DNA of 64,000 nt from a virus: IMG/VR virus record IMGVR_UViG_3300046665_000548, positions 62,001-126,000 of that record. The stretch is one strand, 5' to 3'. A program made the position numbers and the translations under genes. Position 1 is the stretch's first letter. The number at the start of each line of letters is the position of its first letter. Of the stretch, positions 16,313 through 22,216 are shown piece by piece. The notes below the pieces were generated by a model. That model was not told the origin of the DNA and made no database searches. It worked only from the letters and a program-made list of their open reading frames with translations.

Positions 16313-16805
16313 GCTGCTTGATCAACTCGTTCCGATCTTCGTGGACAATCGCCTGAGCATTGATGGCACCAGGAATCGATCCTTCAGGACCTGCAATGGC
16401 GCGATCAAGCTCAAGCTTCTTCTGGTTCAAAGCAAGCTGCATCGCTTTTAATTGCGCATCTCGCTTGGAGTCCTTCGCGTCCTTTGCCATACGAAGGAAC
16501 TGACCGGCAACTTCAAATGTGCGAGACTGGCGCGCTGGGTCAACGTTCCAACCCATGTCCACCATATCTTCATACATCTTGAGCGCACGATCCGAGATGT
16601 CGTCCATCGCGTCGCCGTGGTCTTTGCCCTCAATCAGACTGAGGCTCTTTTCCGCAATATCGAGCGTCTTGGCCATTTCAGGCGTATCCGCAGAATTTTC
16701 TACTTCATCTTCATAGATTGTTTTTTCACGCTTTAGTACGCCCTCTTCCTTGAGGATGTCGTCAAGATGAGGGAGCCCGAGAGCATCTTCTAATCCACGA
16801 GTCAC
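16281..16805 (-). CDS. Probable terminase small subunit, T4 gp16-like
   Basis: 174 residues from a GTG at 16805 with AGGAG upstream. The layout fits T4 gp16: an acidic N-terminus with GLPHLDDIL, a central helical pair (a DRALKMYEDMVDMG helix, then TFEVAGQFLRMAKDAKDS) and a charged C-terminal tail. TerS rings bind DNA and regulate TerL. It is the last gene of the g19-g4 operon and also has a TAAATA core 16 bases upstream. Assignment is by pattern, not by a unique motif. Confidence 0.6.
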   Translation of the reverse strand: MTRGLEDALGLPHLDDILKEEGVLKREKTIYEDEVENSADTPEMAKTLDIAEKSLSLIEGKDHGDAMDDISDRALKMYEDMVDMGWNVDPARQSRTFEVAGQFLRMAKDAKDSKRDAQLKAMQLALNQKKLELDRAIAGPEGSIPGAINAQAIVHEDRNELIKQLRAQALSKKD

Positions 16806-17273
16806 TTACTTTCTCCTATCGTATTTAAATAGCGAGCTTTCAGTGATTACTTGAAAATCGATGCCGCGCTGGGTGCAGTATATTACAGCAGCCTTCCACT
16901 TTGCAGCATTGATCGCTTGTACGTGTATGGTGATCGGTTTGACCTTCAGAGGCTTACCTGTTCTCTCGGAGACAGGCTGATAACCTGGGGTCTCCTTCAA
17001 AGGCTTGATCTCAAGCATCGTCTTTTTCTTGTTTCCGTTTTTGTCTTGATAGATGACAAGAAAATCCGGAATATAGAATGTCCATTTGCCTGTGAATGGA
17101 TTTTGATAGGGGATGCTGACAGACTCTGACGACCACGCAACCACGCTGGGATGCTTGTCGAACCTTTCCATGCACTTCAACTCCCAACGCGAGCGAAACG
17201 TAATAGGATGCTTCCCTACGTACTTGCCAGGATTGGTAGGAGTGAACTGTCCCTTGTAAGTATTCATGCTCAT
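16806..17273 (-). CDS. Head completion protein, T4 gp4-like
   Basis: 155 residues. KGQFTPTNPGKYVGK followed by ITFRSRWELKCMERFD, PYQNPFTGKWTFYIPDF and a KTMLEIKPLKE strand match T4 gp4 (also called gp50/65), which finishes filled heads before tail joining. The WE...PDF...EIKP order is that of a restriction-like nuclease core. It abuts the small-terminase candidate and overlaps the upstream gene by four bases in a late operon. Confidence 0.85.
   Translation of the reverse strand: MSMNTYKGQFTPTNPGKYVGKHPITFRSRWELKCMERFDKHPSVVAWSSESVSIPYQNPFTGKWTFYIPDFLVIYQDKNGNKKKTMLEIKPLKETPGYQPVSERTGKPLKVKPITIHVQAINAAKWKAAVIYCTQRGIDFQVITESSLFKYDRRK
16822..16827 (-). promoter_or_regulatory. Late-type promoter core TAAATA inside the gp4 gene end
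   Basis: ATTTAAATACG on the minus strand, 16 bases before the GTG of the small-terminase candidate, with AGGAG between them. Confidence 0.5.
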
Positions 17274-17860
17274 TCGGGGTCTCCTCCGATACGCCCAGAG
17301 TTGAAGCCGAGTTGGCTGGTAGATGGCCGTTGAGCATTCATGATGCCAAAGGCACGCTTAGATAAAGAAAAGCCTCTGCTATCGCGACTATCCCACGTAT
17401 TGGGTGCATCCGTGTCGTGGTCAAAACCGTTGATGAATACTTGCTCTCTTGCAGGTTGGGTGCCTTTGATGTAGTCGGCAGCAAGAATTGCCGCTACTAC
17501 CGAATTAGCAAAATCAGTATCGTCAGCGGAGATTGCCGCCCTAGCTACGTCTACCTTAGCTGGATCAAGGCTAGATTGTTTCGTATACGGTGCTGAAAGA
17601 TACTGGGACGATCCGTCTGCCGGGTTCTTAATCGCACTAGTCAGGTTGAGAGCAGATGCGAGCGCGACGTTGTTCACAGCGGCAAACGACAAATCAGCGC
17701 TAAGCGATACGGGCGCAGGAAGAACACTCGGCGTAGATATAACTGAACCGAAGTCGAAAGTGCCATGCGAGACCAACGATCCCGTCCCTACAGACGAGTC
17801 ATAGCGACGCATGTCAGGGATTGCCGGTTGATATCGTCCTGGAGAGTTACGGCGTGCCAT
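17270..17860 (-). CDS. Late operon hypothetical virion protein
   Basis: 196 residues. The N-terminus is rich in Arg, Pro and Tyr; the middle is Ala/Ser/Asp-rich and helical; the C-terminus is Gly/Ser/Arg-rich. No motif is recognised. It lies between a tube-like gene (14-bp overlap) and the gp4 gene (four-base overlap), so it is very probably structural or an assembly factor. Confidence 0.65.
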   Translation of the reverse strand: MARRNSPGRYQPAIPDMRRYDSSVGTGSLVSHGTFDFGSVISTPSVLPAPVSLSADLSFAAVNNVALASALNLTSAIKNPADGSSQYLSAPYTKQSSLDPAKVDVARAAISADDTDFANSVVAAILAADYIKGTQPAREQVFINGFDHDTDAPNTWDSRDSRGFSLSKRAFGIMNAQRPSTSQLGFNSGRIGGDPE

Positions 17861-18623
17861 CGTCGGGCTCGATCACGTCGCCATCAAACTGGCCACTGCC
17901 CTCAGCGAACGCTTCACCAACGGTTTCGTTGGATAAGATCGCCTGTGGCTTTCCGTTGTTGACGTAAATGATCGCCTCGTATGCTACTACCATTGTGAAT
18001 AGCCCAATCCCGCTGTCTTCGTACGAAAGATCGTCCGCATCAAAGCTAGTTATTTTAGGATTGATGATGTCGAATTGAATGAACTTGCCGCCGAAGACCT
18101 GATACACCGAAATAGTGTCAAAGAAGAATTGGACGTTCTCTTCCATTTCACTCTGAGATGCCCGACGTGGCGCGAAGCCGAAGCCGAAACCATCCTCAGT
18201 GGCTGTATCTCGATATTCGTCAGCCATAACATCCCAGCGGAAATCGTCGCGAGCTTTATCGTGACGAAAGTCTCCGAAATAGTGCTGCGCGTAGTCGTTC
18301 CACATCTGACCGGCTGTGTTGTCAACAGTGTCGTAGAACGTCACTTTCATCTGTTGCAATTTGTAGCCAGTGTATACTTGACGCTTCTTATTATACTGGT
18401 TGAGTTCCTGAACCTCAGGTGTCACACCTGGGCGATCAACCGCTTTAACGCGATAGCTAAGGTCACGCTGCCACGTACGCTGACTAGCTTGAGATGCGGC
18501 TGTATCGTTGCCGCGTCTAAAGTTGACATAGAAAAGATTCTTCGGCCTGGGAGCGGCAGGACCGTCCAGACCGAAGATTCTACTAGCTTGATGTGGTGTC
18601 CGAAGAAACCGCGTCAATGACAT
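17847..18623 (-). CDS. Second tail-tube-like protein
   Basis: 258 residues. KNLFYVNFRRG, SYRVKAVDRPG, then KRQVYTGYKLQQMKVTFYD and a final strand set with FTMVVAYEAIIYVNNG follow the gp19 tube fold, with extra loops. Next to the canonical tube gene, this could be a tube-initiating or terminating subunit (comparable in role to gp48/gp54 or gp3). The fold call is fairly sure; the exact role is inference. Confidence 0.65.
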   Translation of the reverse strand: MSLTRFLRTPHQASRIFGLDGPAAPRPKNLFYVNFRRGNDTAASQASQRTWQRDLSYRVKAVDRPGVTPEVQELNQYNKKRQVYTGYKLQQMKVTFYDTVDNTAGQMWNDYAQHYFGDFRHDKARDDFRWDVMADEYRDTATEDGFGFGFAPRRASQSEMEENVQFFFDTISVYQVFGGKFIQFDIINPKITSFDADDLSYEDSGIGLFTMVVAYEAIIYVNNGKPQAILSNETVGEAFAEGSGQFDGDVIEPDDGTP

Positions 18624-18627
18624 CAGA

Positions 18628-19209
18628 TTACATCATTGGTCCGGAGAGCAATTCCGGGTTCTCAGGCATCAGGCCACCAAGCTGCGTTGCGTTGTCGTAA
18701 CGAACAGACATTTGGATGGTCATTGGCTCAGCAGAACCGTAATCGAAACCGTCGTAGTTGATGCTTTCAAGGAAGCAGTTTTCCAGATACCACTGCTCAA
18801 GAACGCCATCGTTACCGCCGTCAAGCGTTTCGATGTACATTTCGAACTTGTAGTTCGAACCAGCGAGCGGAGAGGTCTGCTCGAAATGGTTCATCTGCTT
18901 CTGCTCTTGGTGACCGATCAGCTTAGCAACAGCGTTCGTAACGTCGTCACGAACTGAAAGCTCAACTGGCGACCACTCAGCCTTGCCTGCGTAGTAAGCG
19001 ATGCTGTTGTAGGAATCGACCTTAACAGCGCCCTGGCTACGGGACGGACGGCTGACGTGCATAACCTGTTGTGTGAGTTCAAGACCGCCTGCAATCGGAC
19101 CGAACTTGAAGACGCGTACGCGGAAGCGATGCTTTGGCTTTGGCTGAAGAATGCCACCGCGTCCAGCACCACCTCCCAAAGGTACGCCAAAATTCTGTAA
19201 TGTGCCCAA
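18628..19209 (-). CDS. Tail tube protein, gp19-like
   Basis: 193 residues from a TTG at 19209 with AAAGGAG eight bases upstream. The N-terminus GTLQNFGVPLGGG, then GGILQPKPKHRFRVRVF, VMHVSRPSR, VDSYNSIAYYAGKAEW and the closing YDGFDYGSAEP plus MTIQMSVRYD are diagnostic of the gp19 tube of T4-superfamily phages. It forms hexameric rings inside the sheath. First gene of the late operon 19209-16281. The first dozen codons are partly duplicated on the other strand at 19334. Confidence 0.9.
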   Translation of the reverse strand: MGTLQNFGVPLGGGAGRGGILQPKPKHRFRVRVFKFGPIAGGLELTQQVMHVSRPSRSQGAVKVDSYNSIAYYAGKAEWSPVELSVRDDVTNAVAKLIGHQEQKQMNHFEQTSPLAGSNYKFEMYIETLDGGNDGVLEQWYLENCFLESINYDGFDYGSAEPMTIQMSVRYDNATQLGGLMPENPELLSGPMM

Positions 19210-19284
19210 GGACTTAGCTCCTTTTGTTAATGTTATTGTTGAGCATAAATTTGAGCTTCTAGCTCGCGTTCAACTCCCTACAAG

Positions 19285-19290
19285 TATTTA
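19285..19290 (-). promoter_or_regulatory. Late-type promoter core TAAATA for the tube operon
   Basis: CTAAATACTTG on the minus strand, about 75 bases before the TTG of the tube gene. Confidence 0.5.
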
Positions 19291-19322
19291 GCGGAAGTTG
19301 ATCTATTCGGTTATTATACGAG

Positions 19323-19330
19323 TATAAATA
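19323..19330 (+). promoter_or_regulatory. Late promoter TATAAATA, exact T4 consensus
   Basis: AGTATAAATAGGC directly precedes an ATG at 19334, diverging from the tube-operon promoter 35 bases away. Confidence 0.6.
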
Positions 19331-19333
19331 GGC

Positions 19334-19393
19334 ATGAATACATTGCAAAACTTTGGAGTTACTTTTGGACTACTACGTATACTTGTTGCTTGA
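19334..19393 (+). pseudogene. Remnant of a tail-tube gene 5' end (19 codons)
   Basis: The frame reads MNTLQNFGVTFG and then unrelated residues to a TGA. The first twelve residues match the tube protein start (MGTLQNFGVPLG), and a late promoter sits three bases before the ATG. The GIY-YIG frame begins inside it. The simplest reading is a truncated second tube-gene copy into which, or beside which, the endonuclease gene landed. Confidence 0.5.
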
Positions 19394-20084
19394 TCCCAGG
19401 AATTATTGCATCCCATTTTATGTTGGTAAGGGAAGAGGGGATCGAGCAAAGGCTCATCTCCAAGAAAACAGGATGTCGGAGAATCCGCGCAAGGCGGCAA
19501 AAATTAGAAAAATCAGAGCGGCGGGATTGGAGCCACTTATCCAGTATTGGCAAACTGGGATGGAAGAAGACGCGGCTTATCAACTTGAAGAGCTACTGAT
19601 AGCCCGGTTCGGAAGAGCTAAAATCGACACTGATGGAATTCTTACAAACCTCCTTGCCGATGCTCGACCGCCAAGTGCATTGGGACGATCTCCATCAGAG
19701 GAAACCCGAAAAATTTTAAGTGAGCGACAACTCGGTGATCTAAATCATCGTTTTGGAAAGCGTTGGACCGAAGAACAAAACCAGTCTCGATCAGCTTGGA
19801 ACAAAGCAAACGGCATCAAACCTCCTGTACGCTCGGGACCGATGTCTGACGAACAGAAGGCAGCAATCGGCAACGGCAATCGTGGGAAGAAGCGTTCAGA
19901 AGAGGTTTGCGCAAAGCTTAGTCAACAGCGCAAGGGTCGTAGTCACAAACCGCCGACTGAAGAGACAAAGCGTAAAATCAGCGAGGCGCAAAAAGGCGTA
20001 CCTCGCCGCAAGATGACTCCTGAAGAAAAAATTGCTCATTCAGAACGCGTGAAGCTTGCTTGGGCGAGGCGTAAGGGTCTCTAA
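19365..20084 (+). CDS. GIY-YIG homing endonuclease with NUMOD3 motifs
   Basis: About 239 residues from the TTG at 19365, seven bases after TTGGAG; a TTG at 19353 adds four residues. The GIY-YIG core is YYVYLLLDPRNY...FYVGKGRGDRAKAH with the following Arg and Glu. The C-terminal half has repeated NUMOD3-type DNA-binding motifs (SEETRKILSE, RSEEVCAKLSQQRKG, TEETKRKISEAQKG). Such enzymes spread themselves by cutting alleles that lack them. Target unknown; the neighbouring tube gene is suspected. Confidence 0.85.
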   Translation: MDYYVYLLLDPRNYCIPFYVGKGRGDRAKAHLQENRMSENPRKAAKIRKIRAAGLEPLIQYWQTGMEEDAAYQLEELLIARFGRAKIDTDGILTNLLADARPPSALGRSPSEETRKILSERQLGDLNHRFGKRWTEEQNQSRSAWNKANGIKPPVRSGPMSDEQKAAIGNGNRGKKRSEEVCAKLSQQRKGRSHKPPTEETKRKISEAQKGVPRRKMTPEEKIAHSERVKLAWARRKGL

Positions 20085-20329
20085 TGGCTCAAATTCTCGA
20101 ATTACCATTCGAGGTGATCTATGACCCGTATCACTCCGGCCGACATTTCGCTTTGAAGGCGGAAATTGTTGAATGGTGCTACGCCAATCTCCAAGGACAT
20201 TACGAAGTTGAGTATGTCCGCGAAAACGTGAAGATGAAGAAGGGTCGTGTGCATTCATACACGATGAGCTTCTTCGGTGTATTTATGGATGAGAACGACG
20301 CCTTGCTGTTCAAGCTGCGCTGGCTATAA
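20084..20329 (+). CDS. FKLRW-family small protein
   Basis: 81 residues; TAATG overlap with the endonuclease stop. It ends in FFGVFMDENDALLFKLRWL, a textbook copy of the family ending. The stop codon lies inside the TATAAATA promoter of the next gene. Function unknown. Confidence 0.75.
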   Translation: MAQILELPFEVIYDPYHSGRHFALKAEIVEWCYANLQGHYEVEYVRENVKMKKGRVHSYTMSFFGVFMDENDALLFKLRWL

Positions 20330-20332
20330 ATA
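20325..20332 (+). promoter_or_regulatory. Late promoter TATAAATA four bases before the start codon
   Basis: GCTATAAATAGTCG precedes the ATG at 20337 and overlaps the upstream stop codon. Confidence 0.65.
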
Positions 20333-20336
20333 GTCG

Positions 20337-21209
20337 ATGCGATATCATGAATTACTTGGTTTAGACGAAAACGTTGTTTTGGATGAAATGCCAGTTGCTC
20401 ACTATCAGACAGTGGGCAACTTTGATAAGGCGTCCTCGTTCAAACATGAGGATGACAGAAAAATCCTGACGAACCCGAAAGCGATTGCAAAGCTTCATAA
20501 GAAATTTGCGAACAATCGTTTCGATTTCAATATGTTCTTCGTGAACGTTCCGGGTATGGGTAAACACCTGGAGACCGGTGTTGTGGATGCCGAATGGATT
20601 CAGCAGAACATGCCCAAAGTCTGGCCTGAAATTCAACAGAACCTCAGCAACAATTCAATCAATATCATTTTCACAAACAACAGCGCGACGCCTCGTTATC
20701 CTATGACGGCTTGGATCATCGCTCATAGATTTGGCCACGCAGTTGACCGATATAATAAGGGCAAGAAAACGTTCGATGATATTCGCAGAACATGCACGGA
20801 TTACGCTGAACAAATCCTCCAGATATACAACACAAAGCTTCCAGCGGAACAACGATATGGCTACGGATATAACCAACCGGCCAAAGGTGCTCCAACTCGC
20901 ACGAAAACCTTGCACAATCTGTGGAAACAAATCGGCGGCATGAAGTCTGCCAGAGATGGCACACTCCGAGACGAGTACGAGTTCTACCACGAAATGTGTG
21001 CGGAATATCTGATTACGGGCGAGATCAAACTCCGTCCAATTGAAGGCGGTCTGATCACAGGATATTCCTATGGCCGACCACAGACGAGGCACTGCGCCCC
21101 CGGCGACCAGCAGTATCTCAACAGCCTTATCAATGACCTTGGCGAGACGTTGACCAACGAATACGAGAACGTCGTATCGTCAATGGTTGGTAGCATTCTC
21201 GTGATGTAA
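20337..21209 (+). CDS. Late zincin-like protein with capsid-type leader, catalytic Glu replaced
   Basis: 290 residues. The first eleven residues MRYHELLGLDE|N end in L-D-E, as in the capsid leaders. Near residues 125-135, WIIAHRFGHAVDR has the two His of a zincin HExxH helix but Arg instead of the catalytic Glu; EFYHEMCAEYL about 95 residues later could supply the third ligand. So it has a metalloprotease-like fold whose activity is doubtful. A TATAAATA lies four bases before the ATG. Probably packaged in, or part of, the virion. Confidence 0.75.
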   Translation: MRYHELLGLDENVVLDEMPVAHYQTVGNFDKASSFKHEDDRKILTNPKAIAKLHKKFANNRFDFNMFFVNVPGMGKHLETGVVDAEWIQQNMPKVWPEIQQNLSNNSINIIFTNNSATPRYPMTAWIIAHRFGHAVDRYNKGKKTFDDIRRTCTDYAEQILQIYNTKLPAEQRYGYGYNQPAKGAPTRTKTLHNLWKQIGGMKSARDGTLRDEYEFYHEMCAEYLITGEIKLRPIEGGLITGYSYGRPQTRHCAPGDQQYLNSLINDLGETLTNEYENVVSSMVGSILVM

Positions 21210-21235
21210 AAAAAAGGCCGCCCTCAAGGCGGCCC
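21209..21235 (-). terminator. Intrinsic terminator for leftward transcription
   Basis: Stem GGCCGCC/GGCGGCC with a CTCAA loop; the adjacent A8 becomes a T8 tail on the minus strand. It ends transcripts from 22145-21330 and touches the stop codon of the plus-strand gene. Confidence 0.85.
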
Positions 21236-21329
21236 AAGTCAAGGGAGGAAACGCCCATCGCGCGTCGCGATGGAACGGCCATCTTTTATGTCGATTTCCC
21301 CGTGGTGTCAAATAAATTCGTAATTTGGT

Positions 21330-21593
21330 TCAGCCGTCGAAGACATTTTCCAGCCCGGCTAGAATCGACATCCACTTTTCCTTGGAATTGTAATCCGATC
21401 TAATCTTCGTGCCGCCCTCCATCGAGAATTCGATGTAGTAGTTGTTCGGGCCATAGCGCCAGGATCGAATACCCAACAGTCTTGACCGTCTGATCCTGAG
21501 ATGAATAAGACCTTTGAACCTGATGATGATCGCATCGAATTTCAATTCAACCGTTGCTTCATCGTTTGAAGTAGGTTCTGTAGCTGAGTCCAT
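21330..21593 (-). CDS. Small basic beta-rich hypothetical protein
   Basis: 87 residues. Acidic N-terminal 15 residues, then alternating strands with many Arg/Lys (IRFKGLIHLRIRRS, YGPNNYYIEFS), and a short helix at the end. No family recognised. It follows the structured non-coding stretch on the same strand and precedes a leftward terminator. Confidence 0.6.
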   Translation of the reverse strand: MDSATEPTSNDEATVELKFDAIIIRFKGLIHLRIRRSRLLGIRSWRYGPNNYYIEFSMEGGTKIRSDYNSKEKWMSILAGLENVFDG

Positions 21594-21599
21594 CTGTAT

Positions 21600-21895
21600 T
21601 CCTTATTCGAAAATGAAAAGTGTAGCGGGGCTGGTTTGATCAGAACCATCCGAAGTTTCACCCCCAGGGCTTAGGTTACCCACCCGCTACGACCTAACTA
21701 CCGTTGTGCCAAGGTAAAATCCTGGACACTTGCACGCGCCGCCATGCCACAGGCGGAATACCTTTACGCGACTCTAGCGCACGCCTCCCAGTCACCCACG
21801 TGCAAGTTATATGGGTTCAGGACCTGAGTCCTCTTACGGTGCCAGCCTAAGCTGACTTGCTCAATATAGCCAGCAACGTTGGTCACACCAATATA
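21600..21895 (-). ncRNA. Candidate structured non-coding RNA
   Basis: About 300 bases without a plausible gene but dense in perfect inverted repeats: GTAGCGGG/CCCGCTAC (21622, 21683), AAGGTA/TACCTT (21711, 21759), ACTTGCACG/CGTGCAAGT (21728, 21799) enclosing CCGCC/GGCGG, and small hairpins AGGAC-CTGA-GTCCT and CAGC-CTAA-GCTG. Both neighbours are on the minus strand and a leftward terminator follows, so minus is favoured. No match to tRNA, tmRNA or a known riboswitch is claimed. Confidence 0.55.
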
Positions 21896-21900
21896 TTAGA

Positions 21901-22137
21901 TCAATTGCTGAACGCGATTCTGAACATGGTGGCAATAGATGCCCCAGTTAGCTCGACCGTGTATCCAGGACCTGCTGCATAGTTGTCCAACAGTATACAT
22001 GGCCAGATCGCGTGGCTTCCCAACGCATTTTCTTTAAGCCATTCTGTTACTTCGTTTTGATCTATCTCTTCATTGGAAATTTTGAAGCGATAGACCGACT
22101 CTTCAGGGGTCAAATTTATGAATGCAATAACCTTCAT
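21901..22137 (-). CDS. Divergent FKLRW-type small protein
   Basis: 78 residues. A C-terminus reading ELTGASIATMFRIAFSN keeps the strand-loop-helix-F-x-x-x-F ending in diverged form; the N-terminus is a hydrophobic strand followed by charged helices. A TAAATA core lies seven bases before the ATG, and the candidate ncRNA follows. Function unknown. Confidence 0.65.
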   Translation of the reverse strand: MKVIAFINLTPEESVYRFKISNEEIDQNEVTEWLKENALGSHAIWPCILLDNYAAGPGYTVELTGASIATMFRIAFSN

Positions 22138-22144
22138 CGGCCGA

Positions 22145-22150
22145 TATTTA
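22145..22150 (-). promoter_or_regulatory. Late-type promoter core TAAATA seven bases before the start codon
   Basis: GACTAAATATCGGCCG on the minus strand leads into the ATG at 22137. It sits just after the sheath terminator. Confidence 0.6.
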
Positions 22151-22164
22151 GTCCCTCAGAAACG

Positions 22165-22192
22165 AAAAAGGCGGCCCGAAGGCCGCCTTTTT
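22165..22192. terminator. Bidirectional intrinsic terminator after the sheath gene
   Basis: Stem GGCGGCC/GGCCGCC with a CGAA tetraloop, flanked by A5 and T5. Confidence 0.9.
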
Positions 22193-22216
22193 GAACATGA
22201 TGTTCACGTTTTGTTC

